DNA of 11,002 bases from Candidatus Aminicenantota bacterium (lineage in GTDB: Bacteria; Acidobacteriota; B3-B38; Guanabaribacteriales; B3-B38), in assembly GCA_029880275.1 (NCBI GenBank), contig JAOUOQ010000041.1, positions 1 through 11,002 of the forward strand, read 5' to 3'. Shown piece after piece: positions 1 to 6,681 of the stretch. Both the position numbers and the translations under genes were made by a program. Positions within the stretch are counted from its first letter, which is position 1. Every line of letters begins with the position of its first letter. The notes beneath the pieces were generated by a model. The model saw only the letters and a list, made by a program, of their open reading frames with translations, did no database searches and was not told where the DNA came from.

Positions 1-1
1 C

Positions 2-1927
2 TTGAGCGCTTTGCTTTTTGTTTTAATGGGCTTAGTTGTCGCACCTTTCTGGATGGTCAGGTATTACCGAGAGGTGCTGGGGATTTTCTCCCTTAGAGGT
101 ATCTTAGCCAGCTTTCATCGAAAATTATTGATAATATTCATAGTAATCTCTATTGTTCCCATGGTTTTCCTCTCTATCTCCATCAGAAATTATCTCTCCG
201 AGAGGCTGAGAGACCAGATCAGGTCTCAGGGGATAGCCTCAGGGGAGGTAGCTAAGAGGGTGGTTGAAGATTACCTCTACCGCCAGGAAGCAGAGGGCAC
301 ACCCCCGAGGGCTTCCCTGGATGATGAGTTGGCGCTGAGGGTGAGCGGCTGGATAAATCGGGATATCAATATATTTCTGAACGGCACTCTGGTAGCCACT
401 AACCGCAGAGAGCTGTTTTCTTCGGGTTTATTGCCCCTTCGGGTAGAGGGGAGCACTTATCATCGGGTCCAGCTGCACCAGATGCCTTATTTTGCCACGC
501 AGGAGTCTCTGGGGGATTTCCGCTATACCGTGGTAAGTGTTCCGGTGGATGTAGAGGGGGAGGGGACAAGCGGCATTCTTTCTATACCCCTTATGCTGGA
601 GCAGAGACAGATTGAGCTTGAGATTGCCGATATAAACAATGTGATACTGATTTCCACTATCGTCCTCATCATCCTCTCATCACTGTTCAGCTACTCGGTT
701 GCCAGGAAGATTTCCGAGCCTATTAAGAGGTTGACCAAGGGAACTGCCCAGGTCTCCCGGGGGGATTTCGAACTCACCATTACTACTACCTCGAAGGACG
801 AGATCAGAGAGCTGGTGGAATCCTTCAATAAGATGACCAGAGACCTCAAAAGGCAGCGCCTGGAGCTCCAGCAGGGAAAGGATTACATAGAGAAGATTCT
901 TCTCAACGCAACTACCGGGGTTATCTCTCTGGATAAAGAAGGGATTATCACTACCATTAATCCTGCTGCTATTGCCATCTTAGGCATAAAAAGTGGGGAC
1001 CTCATCGGACAGCCTTTCTCCCAGGTTGTTTCCGGCGAACCCGGTCTTTCCCCCCTGATGGAGTCCTATCAATTATATACAAAGCACCCTCGAGGGGAGC
1101 TGACGAGGGAGGTGAAGTTCCTTCGTAAAGTAGAGGAGCTTAACGCCCGCCTGAAGTTCATACCTTTAAGGTCACCTGCAGGTGAGATAGGGGGAGCTAT
1201 TATTCTGGTGGAGGATATCACCGAGGTCATAAAGTCCAATCGATTGGCAGCCTGGGCTGAGATGGCCAGGATGGTCGCCCACGAAATCAAGAACCCACTG
1301 ACCCCCATTCAACTCTCAATCGAGCATCTCCAGCGCATAGTGGAAGACCAGCCTTCAAACTACAAGGAGATATTCCACAGCTGTATTGAAACCATAATGA
1401 AGCAGATACAAACCCTCCGCCTGCTTTCTACCGAGTTCTCCATCTACGGGAGGATTCCCAAGCTGAGGCTGACTGCCGTAAACCTGAGGGAGCTAATAAA
1501 TGAGATAATAAGCTCTTATAAGTCAGCCATATCCACTGCTATAGATATAGCCATAGATGTTCCCCCAGACCTCCCACCCATCAAGGCGGATAAGGAACTC
1601 TTTAAGCGAGCCCTGATAAATATAATAGAGAACTCCCTTCAGGCAATGCCCCGGGGGGGTACGCTCTCCATCAGTGCCGGTCTCAGTATGCCTCGGAGGG
1701 GGAAGAAGATGATGAGAATTGAGGTGAGAGACACAGGACTGGGGATTGACAGGGAAGCAATGGGTCGCTTATTCGAGCCTTACTTCTCAACCAAGGATTC
1801 CGGGGTCGGTCTGGGATTGGCCATCACCAAAAAAGCCATCGACGACCACAAGGGAGAAATTAAAATCCGCAGCCGCAAGGGGAAGGGAACCACGGTAACC
1901 ATTCTTATACCGCTGGCAGAAGACTGA
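2..1927 (+). CDS. NtrY-like membrane sensor histidine kinase, 5' end cut by window edge
   Basis: Membrane histidine kinase that would autophosphorylate and pass phosphate to a response regulator, which is not in this window. In the 641 visible residues I see a hydrophobic segment at about 4-19, a transmembrane helix at about 42-64, a sensor region outside the membrane at about 65-210, a second helix at about 211-236 and a HAMP linker at about 232-284. These are followed by a PAS domain at about 294-410, an H-box AHEIKNPLTP with phospho-acceptor His427, an N-box at about 540-548 (NIIENSLQA), a G1 box DTGLGI (577-582) and a G2 box GVGLGLAI (601-608). The TTG at base 2 is only the first codon in frame; the hydrophobic start suggests the protein continues upstream with more membrane segments. 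The PAS-to-kinase layout and H-box resemble NtrY. It converges on the ASADH-like gene, leaving 28 bp. The family call is strong; the signal sensed is unknown. Confidence 0.9.
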   Translation: MSALLFVLMGLVVAPFWMVRYYREVLGIFSLRGILASFHRKLLIIFIVISIVPMVFLSISIRNYLSERLRDQIRSQGIASGEVAKRVVEDYLYRQEAEGTPPRASLDDELALRVSGWINRDINIFLNGTLVATNRRELFSSGLLPLRVEGSTYHRVQLHQMPYFATQESLGDFRYTVVSVPVDVEGEGTSGILSIPLMLEQRQIELEIADINNVILISTIVLIILSSLFSYSVARKISEPIKRLTKGTAQVSRGDFELTITTTSKDEIRELVESFNKMTRDLKRQRLELQQGKDYIEKILLNATTGVISLDKEGIITTINPAAIAILGIKSGDLIGQPFSQVVSGEPGLSPLMESYQLYTKHPRGELTREVKFLRKVEELNARLKFIPLRSPAGEIGGAIILVEDITEVIKSNRLAAWAEMARMVAHEIKNPLTPIQLSIEHLQRIVEDQPSNYKEIFHSCIETIMKQIQTLRLLSTEFSIYGRIPKLRLTAVNLRELINEIISSYKSAISTAIDIAIDVPPDLPPIKADKELFKRALINIIENSLQAMPRGGTLSISAGLSMPRRGKKMMRIEVRDTGLGIDREAMGRLFEPYFSTKDSGVGLGLAITKKAIDDHKGEIKIRSRKGKGTTVTILIPLAED

Positions 1928-1955
1928 GGGAGTGGCTTTTTTAAGAGAGGTATAT

Positions 1956-2972
1956 TCAGGTGCTCCTCTCCTTTGAAGAGGAGACGAGGAGTTCCGCTAT
2001 TCTCACCGCATTGAGCGCACACCCCCGCCGAAGGTTATCGGTAACCATCCAAAGCCAGTAGCCCCGGTCTATCTGCTTATCACGGCGCACTCTTCCGAGG
2101 TTTATGATGTCGGAGCCGGCACTCTCCACCGGAGTGGGAGAGAGCGGGTCCTGGCAGAGAGCAGCGGAGGTTTTCAGCTGGCTCTCCACCTCCTCGGCAG
2201 TCGGTTCGGAATTGAGGGCAACAAACATGGATATAGCGTGGGAATGGAAGACAGGAGCTTGTATCATAGAAAGGGTCAGCGGCGGGAACTCCTTGCCCAT
2301 CACCGCCTTTATCTCGTTGATAAGCTCGGATTCATAATCAATGTACCGCTTGGCATAAGGCTTTTTGACCCTCGGGATGAGGTTGAAGGCGACCTGCTTG
2401 GTGAAGATTTTTCCCTCTGCCCTTTTGAAATTCAAGACACTGATGGTCTGATGGAAGAGCTCGTCCAAACCTTCCTCACCGTATTCGGAGACGGGCTGAT
2501 ATATGGTGCACACCGAATACTGAATGCCAAAAGCTCGTTTTAACAAATGGAGGATAGTACATAGAGAGATGGTTATTGGATGGGGATTTCTTATTATCCC
2601 CCGGTTTCTGATAATCTTGCCTTCATTAACCCCCATGACCACAATGGGGACATTCTTTCCGGCGAGATGAGCCTGGCTTAGGTCGATAGCGGTAAATCCC
2701 TTTTTCTCCGCCCAGGGGAGGAATTTGGCAGTCTCTGCCGGGTCTCCGCAGAAGAAGGCAATGTCCACCCCATCAAAGGAGTCCTCTTCGATTTTCTGCA
2801 CCAACTTTGGCTCCCCATCAAATTCGGTCAGCTTTCCCCCCTCCCCGACATCCAGCAGCCTCATATTTTTTACCGGGAATCTCTTCTCCACCAGCACCTC
2901 TCTCAGCTCTTTCCCTTTGAGGGTGGTGGAGCTTACTATAGCCATGGAATAGCCTGATGAGTTTGCTTTCAT
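1956..2972 (-). CDS. Aspartate-semialdehyde dehydrogenase-like protein lacking the catalytic cysteine (USG-1-like)
   Basis: 338-aa protein of the aspartate-semialdehyde dehydrogenase (ASADH) fold. Family landmarks are clear: EEDSFDGVDIAFF (62-74), the catalytic-Gln motif YQPVS (Gln159), QVAFNLIPRV (193-202), NLGRVRRD (291-298) and the C-terminal DNLRRGCALNAVRIAELL (312-329). Key catalytic parts are changed. The usual NPNCST cysteine motif reads NPHPIT (129-134), so Pro132 sits where the nucleophilic Cys should be. The N-terminal GATGAVG dinucleotide motif is STTLKG. The phosphate-binding Arg after SSAF is Leu103. The substrate Arg of RVPV is Gln238. His245 and Gln159 are kept. The start is the ATG in an ATGA overlap with the pssA stop, with GAGGAG 11 nt upstream; Met10 is a weaker alternative. 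It is probably not an active ASADH and may be structural, regulatory or altered in reaction. No 'asd' symbol is given because that activity is doubtful. Confidence 0.88.
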   Translation of the reverse strand: MKANSSGYSMAIVSSTTLKGKELREVLVEKRFPVKNMRLLDVGEGGKLTEFDGEPKLVQKIEEDSFDGVDIAFFCGDPAETAKFLPWAEKKGFTAIDLSQAHLAGKNVPIVVMGVNEGKIIRNRGIIRNPHPITISLCTILHLLKRAFGIQYSVCTIYQPVSEYGEEGLDELFHQTISVLNFKRAEGKIFTKQVAFNLIPRVKKPYAKRYIDYESELINEIKAVMGKEFPPLTLSMIQAPVFHSHAISMFVALNSEPTAEEVESQLKTSAALCQDPLSPTPVESAGSDIINLGRVRRDKQIDRGYWLWMVTDNLRRGCALNAVRIAELLVSSSKERST

Positions 2973-3760
2973 GACTGGTGATGCTCCTCAATAATCTTCT
3001 CTGTTTGGGGAGAAGTTGCCGGTAATTTTCGCCTTCTCCAAAGGGAGAGCATCTTGGAGAGTAAGCCCGACAAGACAAAAGAGGAGCTCAACGCCAGCAG
3101 GACGACCTGGGGGTGAATGAGTACTAACCAGAAGAACAGGGCTATAATTATTATGATAAAGTAGGATTTCCTACTGCGGAAGTCTATATCCTTGAAGCTC
3201 CGATAGCGGAGCTTGCTTATCATCAGAAAAGAGACCAGATAGACCAATCCCATTATAAAGATGGAGGCGATTTTATTTTCAATTCGATGGGGATAGTAAA
3301 AGACCAGAGTAGCGAGAAATAAGGCAGTGGCAGGGATGGGCAGTCCGACAAAATAGCGGGTATCAACAGGCGATTTCTGAATATTAAACCTCGCCAATCT
3401 CATCGCTCCGCAGATGATGAAGATAAGAGAGGTCAGCCAGCCTACTCTTCCTAAATTAGTGAATGCCCAGGAGAAGACCAGCACGCTGGGGGCTACGCCG
3501 AAAGATATGATGTCTGCCAGGGAGTCAAATTCCAGACCGAAGGGACTGCAGGAGTGGGTCAACCGGGCAATCCTTCCATCCAGACTGTCCAGAACAAAGG
3601 CGATGCCAATGAGCAGAGCGGCTGTGTAGAAATCCCCTTTAAAGGAGGAAATAATGGCGTAGAAACCACAGAAGATGTTCCCAATGGTGAAGGTGCTTGG
3701 CAGAATGTATATGCCGCGCCTGAACTTCTTGTCCTTTATCTCTCTTCCTTTTCTTTTCAC
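2969..3760 (-). CDS. pssA: CDP-diacylglycerol--serine O-phosphatidyltransferase (phosphatidylserine synthase)
   Basis: Integral inner-membrane enzyme that condenses CDP-diacylglycerol with L-serine to give phosphatidylserine and CMP, the step before Psd. With the GTG start chosen here it has 263 residues. The CDP-alcohol phosphotransferase motif D-G-x2-A-R-x8-G-x3-D-x3-D is complete at 61-83 (Asp61, Gly62, Ala65, Arg66, Gly75, Asp79, Asp83). Hydrophobic helices lie at about 21-40, 44-60, 82-100, 107-120, 138-157, 163-181, 199-216 and 218-235, followed by a basic tail WRRRK. The open frame runs to 3916, but that extension lies inside psd and is not hydrophobic. The GTG at 3760 overlaps the psd TGA as GTGA and has AGGAAGG just upstream, so it is the likely start. 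It ends in an ATGA overlap with the ASADH-like gene. Function is confident; the start is likely. Confidence 0.93.
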   Translation of the reverse strand: MKRKGREIKDKKFRRGIYILPSTFTIGNIFCGFYAIISSFKGDFYTAALLIGIAFVLDSLDGRIARLTHSCSPFGLEFDSLADIISFGVAPSVLVFSWAFTNLGRVGWLTSLIFIICGAMRLARFNIQKSPVDTRYFVGLPIPATALFLATLVFYYPHRIENKIASIFIMGLVYLVSFLMISKLRYRSFKDIDFRSRKSYFIIIIIALFFWLVLIHPQVVLLALSSSFVLSGLLSKMLSLWRRRKLPATSPQTEKIIEEHHQS

Positions 3761-4431
3761 CTTAGCCTTCCTATTATGGAGCTCCCTGCTTTGACCTTCT
3801 GCCTGGGGTGCACTGAAATGGTGACCTCCGGGGGTAGCCACAGGTCGACCCTGGAGCCGAACTTTATCATTCCTATCCTTTCCCCTTTGAGGAGGGAGTC
3901 CCCTTCCTTCTTCCATAGAACCGCCCTCCTTGCTAAAATGCCGGCAATTTGATGGAGGGTGATAGAGGTCTCCCGGTTGGAGATGATGATTATATTTCGC
4001 TCGTTTGCCCTGGAAGCCTTTTCTTTAAAGGCGGGGTGAAACCTGCCTGGCTGATGATGAACCTTAACTATCTTTCCCCTTATGGGGGCACGATTAATAT
4101 GAGCATCAAACAGGGAGAGAAATATGCTGACCAGGACCCTCTTTTGTCCTTCCGGGGTGGTTAAGGGGGCTATCTTCATTACCCTTCCGTCCGCTGGGGA
4201 AACAACAGCTTTTGCCTCCCCGGGGATGGTCCGTGGGGGGTCGCAAAAAAAGAAGCCCATGCTCCCGGATACGAGCACAAGGATTGCGGCGGGAATGGGA
4301 GACCAAAAGATAAATAGAAAAAGGGCCACTATAAGAGGTATCAGGATATAGGGGTAGCCTTCTCTGGCGATTCCTATGGAGATATATTTTCTCCGCTGCA
4401 TATCCCTAATGGTTTCTCCTTTCGGCTCCAT
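3757..4431 (-). CDS. psd: Phosphatidylserine decarboxylase proenzyme, short (PSD-A) type
   Basis: Pyruvoyl-dependent enzyme that converts phosphatidylserine to phosphatidylethanolamine at the membrane. The 224-aa length fits the short PSD-A family. Two hydrophobic segments at about 27-43 and 48-63 anchor the N-terminus. Family motifs follow: FCDPPRTIP (62-70), SPADGRV (78-84, with Asp81 as the likely triad Asp), SIFLSLFDAHINRAP (102-116, likely triad His111), PGRFHPAFKEKASRANERN (128-146) and FGSR (191-194). By family knowledge the chain self-cleaves between Gly192 and Ser193; Ser193 becomes the pyruvoyl group at the start of a roughly 32-residue alpha chain. The start chosen is the ATG at 4431, with AGGG 8 nt upstream; Met11 is possible and would remove only a polar leader. 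It overlaps pssA by 4 bp. A hairpin and T-tracts lie just upstream and may influence its expression. Confidence 0.92.
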   Translation of the reverse strand: MEPKGETIRDMQRRKYISIGIAREGYPYILIPLIVALFLFIFWSPIPAAILVLVSGSMGFFFCDPPRTIPGEAKAVVSPADGRVMKIAPLTTPEGQKRVLVSIFLSLFDAHINRAPIRGKIVKVHHQPGRFHPAFKEKASRANERNIIIISNRETSITLHQIAGILARRAVLWKKEGDSLLKGERIGMIKFGSRVDLWLPPEVTISVHPRQKVKAGSSIIGRLR

Positions 4432-4442
4432 ATTTTCTGCCC

Positions 4443-4477
4443 TAAAAAAGGCTAAAAAAGCATCCCCGCGTCGGGGG
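4443..4477 (-). terminator. Candidate intrinsic terminator or attenuator between the DUF465 gene and psd
   Basis: Read on the minus strand, a GC hairpin (CCCCG, loop ACG, CGGGG; bases 4464-4476) is followed 4 nt later by TTTTTT, then AGCC and a second TTTTTT. The two T-tracts sit in a near-perfect 10-bp tandem repeat (4441-4460). It lies after the DUF465 stop and 12 bp before the psd start. The stem is only 5 bp. An overlapping alternative stem, CCGCG with CGCGG, is also possible. No clear promoter is visible between this hairpin and psd, so partial read-through is likely if it works at all. Confidence 0.5.
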
Positions 4478-4505
4478 TTCCTTGCGCGGCTGAGAAAGCT
4501 CAGGA

Positions 4506-4745
4506 CTATGTCGAGGAAGCGAGCTTCTCCTGGTATTCCTTGAGCATCTTCTCCATCTCATCTTTTAATAGTAATTTCTGTTTCTTAAGATTTTTTTCTT
4601 TTAAGCGCTCTTTTTCGTTAAGATAAAGTCTGCGGCTGAGCTTTTCTAACCGCTGTTCATAATCCTGATGTTTATGGTAAAGTCTTTTGAATTGCTTATT
4701 TTCTTTCATTAATTGCTCCCTGACAGCGTCTAACTTCTTAGCCAT
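4506..4745 (-). CDS. DUF465/YdcH-like small coiled-coil protein
   Basis: 79-aa, highly charged, Lys/Glu/Leu-rich helical protein. It matches the DUF465 (YdcH) pattern: a first helix ENKQFKRLYHKHQDYEQRLEKL at about 15-36, a short turn RRLYLNEKE, and a second helix LKKQKLLLKDEMEKMLKEY at about 53-71. It probably forms a two-helix hairpin or coiled coil; the family's molecular role is not established. The open frame runs on to 4862. The ATG at 4745 is preferred because GAGGAGGAG (4755-4763) lies 9 nt upstream, the DUF465 match begins just after it, and the upstream stretch overlaps a good promoter. It stands alone between the tsaB run and psd with its own promoter. The family call is good; no function can be given. 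Confidence 0.82.
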   Translation of the reverse strand: MAKKLDAVREQLMKENKQFKRLYHKHQDYEQRLEKLSRRLYLNEKERLKEKNLKKQKLLLKDEMEKMLKEYQEKLASST

Positions 4746-4754
4746 AAATAGGCT

Positions 4755-4763
4755 CTCCTCCTC
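4755..4763 (-). promoter_or_regulatory. Shine-Dalgarno site setting the DUF465 gene start
   Basis: GAGGAGGAG on the minus strand, 9 nt before the ATG at 4745. It decides between this start and the longer in-frame extension to 4862, which has no comparable site. Confidence 0.7.
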
Positions 4764-4788
4764 AGTATTTTTAAATAGGTTTTTTGAA

Positions 4789-4817
4789 ATTTTAACATAT
4801 TGAACTTTTTCGGGCAA
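4789..4817 (-). promoter_or_regulatory. Sigma70-like promoter, extended -10, for the DUF465 gene
   Basis: Minus-strand -35 box TTGCCC (4812-4817), a 17-bp spacer and -10 box TAAAAT (4789-4794) preceded by TGT, which forms an extended -10. The surroundings are AT-rich. The 5' leader would be about 35-40 nt before the ATG at 4745. It may also feed psd, pssA and the ASADH-like gene if the hairpin near 4470 allows read-through. Confidence 0.6.
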
Positions 4818-4869
4818 GGGGTAATTAAATGATCCAGGAAGACATGGACCACTGTAAGCCATAGCATGG

Positions 4870-5580
4870 CTACTTCTCTCCCTTGCCAGTGGTAAACCCT
4901 CTGGCCAACTTTTTCAGTTCGGCGTCGGAAGGTCTGATATAGTATGGGGTTAGTTGCCCAGGGGTGACTGTATTTCCTGACGCCAGCTTGCGCTCGGCTA
5001 TGAGAGCTATAGCTTCCGCCAGAAACAGGTTATCCGGAGCGATAAAAGCTCTGCTTCGTGAAAATTTATTGATGAGCTCCCGGTACGAGATAGCCCCATC
5101 GCCATAGAATACGGCATCCCAGCTATCAATCTCCGCCAGAAATCTTTCGGGGGATATAACCAGGTCAGGGCGAAGTCTCTTTATGGTATCGCCTGCTAAC
5201 TGATATTTTCCGGTATATACCTCTCCTCGTCCGGCATCGATCATAGGATAAACACTTTTATTATAATGCCTGACTTTAAAGGACATCGCTTCCAGCGTGA
5301 TTACTGGGCAGATTTTCATGCCCCGGGCGGAGGCTAATCCCTTGACGGTGCTTATCCCAATCCGCAATCCGGTAAAAGAACCCGGACCCACGGCTACCCC
5401 TATGGTGTCTATCTGGTCCAGGGTTATCCCCAGGTTTGTAAGGAGGAAGTCGATGGATGGCAGGAGCCTCTTGGAGTGGGTGAGGTGGCAGTGTATATTA
5501 ACCTCACCCTTCAAAGTGTTCTTCTCCACCAGGGCTATACTGCCAGCCATAGTGGAGGTGTCTATAGCGAGAATTTTCAT
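4870..5580 (-). CDS. tsaB: tRNA t6A37 threonylcarbamoyltransferase complex dimerization subunit TsaB
   Basis: 236-aa protein of the ASKHA fold and partner of the catalytic subunit TsaD. The TsaBDE machinery transfers threonylcarbamoyl to A37 of ANN-decoding tRNAs in the cytoplasm. Visible marks are the N-terminal strand MKILAIDTST (1-10), HSKRLLPSIDFLL (35-47), the TsaB signature GVAVGPGSFTGLRIGIS (61-77), KGLA at 80-83, DAGRGEVYTGKY (117-128) and a C-terminal YYIRPSDAE near 213-221. Length is normal for the family. The ATG has AGAGG 8 nt upstream. It lies 20 bp after ltaE and ends the mutM-hemW-ltaE-tsaB run. TsaD, TsaE and TsaC are not in this window. Confidence 0.94.
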   Translation of the reverse strand: MKILAIDTSTMAGSIALVEKNTLKGEVNIHCHLTHSKRLLPSIDFLLTNLGITLDQIDTIGVAVGPGSFTGLRIGISTVKGLASARGMKICPVITLEAMSFKVRHYNKSVYPMIDAGRGEVYTGKYQLAGDTIKRLRPDLVISPERFLAEIDSWDAVFYGDGAISYRELINKFSRSRAFIAPDNLFLAEAIALIAERKLASGNTVTPGQLTPYYIRPSDAELKKLARGFTTGKGEK

Positions 5581-5600
5581 CAGGCTATCCTCTCAGGCGA

Positions 5601-6656
5601 TTACTGGAGGAGCTTGGCGCATACTGTCTCCATTATATCCAGAGCCTTTAAAATCTCTTCACGGTTGACATCTTTATGGGTGACCATCCTTATGGTGATG
5701 TGGTCGAAAGGATGACACAGCAACCCCCCTAATCTCAGCTGGTGGGCGAATTCCTGGGCATCGGCTTTCAGCCCTTCAAGCTGAAATATTACGATGTTGG
5801 TCTCCACAGTAGTAGGGTCAATGCGCAGCCCCTTAATCCTGGCAATTCCCTCTGCCAGAAGGGCGGCATTTTGATGGTCGATCTTGAGCCGGTCTACCAT
5901 GGTTTCCAGAGCCACCAGACCGGCAGCCGCTAAAACCCCCACCTGTCTCATCCCACCACCGAGCATCTTTCGAGCTATGCGGGCTCTTTCTATCAGCTCC
6001 CTGCTTCCTACCAGCATAGAGCCTACTGGCGCCGACAGCCCCTTGGAGAGACAAAACATAATGGTATCAAAGCCTTTGGTAAGATCGCTCACCTCTCTAT
6101 TCAGGGCGACTGCCGCGTTGAAGATGCGGGCGCCGTCCAGATGGATGGGAATTCCCTCGGAGCGAGCCAGAGAGGTGATGGCTTCCATTAATTCCAGGGG
6201 GTAGATTGTGCCCCCTCCATGATTGTGGGTGTTTTCCAGACATATTAATCCGGTAGGGGAGATATAATAGGCTTTGGGGCGAACAGCTCGCTTGATCTCT
6301 TCCGGGTCCATAATTCCACGATGACCTCTGATGGGGCGTGCCAGCACGCCGGAGAAGATGGCCATGCTTGAGAGCTCAAAATTGAAGATGTGTGAGCCCT
6401 CCTCTAAGATGACCTCCTGCCCCGGCTGGGTGAGGATGTTGATGGCGACCTCATTTCCCATGGTGCCGGAAGGGATAAAAAGGGCTGCTTCTCGCTTGAA
6501 GAGAGCAGCGGCGGTCTCCTGCAATTTGTTGACAGTTGGGTCTTCAAGATAGACATCATCTCCTACCTCCGCATTCATCATCGCTTCTCTCATGGCGGGA
6601 GTAGGTCGGGTGACCGTGTCGCTGCGAAGGTCAATGGGCTTCTCTTCCATTTTCAT
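5601..6656 (-). CDS. ltaE: Low-specificity L-threonine aldolase (PLP, fold type I)
   Basis: PLP enzyme that reversibly splits L-threonine or L-allo-threonine into glycine and acetaldehyde; it can also act on other beta-hydroxy amino acids. Counting from the ATG at 6656 it has 351 residues. Motifs are DLRSDTVTRPT near the N-terminus, GDDVYLEDPTVN, FIPSGTMGNEVA, GSHIF (the ring-stacking His), LENTHNHGGGTIYP, HLDGAR (Asp binding the pyridine nitrogen), FCLSKGLSAPVGS (Schiff-base Lys at about 205) and LGGGMRQVGVLAAAG. An upstream in-frame TTG at 6674 exists, but AGAGG 8 nt before the ATG at 6656 favours the shorter form. It sits 25 bp after hemW and 20 bp before tsaB, so co-transcription is likely. 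Family certain; stereospecificity unknown. Confidence 0.93.
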   Translation of the reverse strand: MKMEEKPIDLRSDTVTRPTPAMREAMMNAEVGDDVYLEDPTVNKLQETAAALFKREAALFIPSGTMGNEVAINILTQPGQEVILEEGSHIFNFELSSMAIFSGVLARPIRGHRGIMDPEEIKRAVRPKAYYISPTGLICLENTHNHGGGTIYPLELMEAITSLARSEGIPIHLDGARIFNAAVALNREVSDLTKGFDTIMFCLSKGLSAPVGSMLVGSRELIERARIARKMLGGGMRQVGVLAAAGLVALETMVDRLKIDHQNAALLAEGIARIKGLRIDPTTVETNIVIFQLEGLKADAQEFAHQLRLGGLLCHPFDHITIRMVTHKDVNREEILKALDIMETVCAKLLQ

Positions 6657-6681
6657 TTTATCAACCTCTTGCAAAATGACA

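Noticed and set aside
1928..1990. GA/CT-rich inverted repeats at the convergent ends of the kinase and ASADH-like genes
   Set aside because: The repeats are low-complexity and the T-run at 1937-1942 has no good stem directly before it, so no terminator is called.
3757..3795. AGSS near the Psd C-terminus as the self-cleavage site
   Set aside because: In the short PSD-A family the cleaved Gly-Ser is in the FGSR motif (192-193 here); the C-terminal AGSS corresponds to the non-catalytic AGET-like region.
3761..3916. In-frame N-terminal extension of pssA to 3916
   Set aside because: It lies wholly inside psd, reads as polar and Gly/Arg-rich without family similarity, and the GTG at 3760 has a ribosome site and a typical stop/start overlap.
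3554..3952. 132-aa plus-strand open frame across psd/pssA
   Set aside because: It is antisense to two confident genes and has no family features.
4746..4862. N-terminal extension of the DUF465 gene to 4862
   Set aside because: It overlaps a good promoter and an AT-rich leader, and the strong GAGGAGGAG site favours the ATG at 4745.
4858..4870. Short palindrome GCCATAGCATGGC just after tsaB
   Set aside because: The stem is 5 bp with no T-run after it, so neither a terminator nor an operator can be supported.
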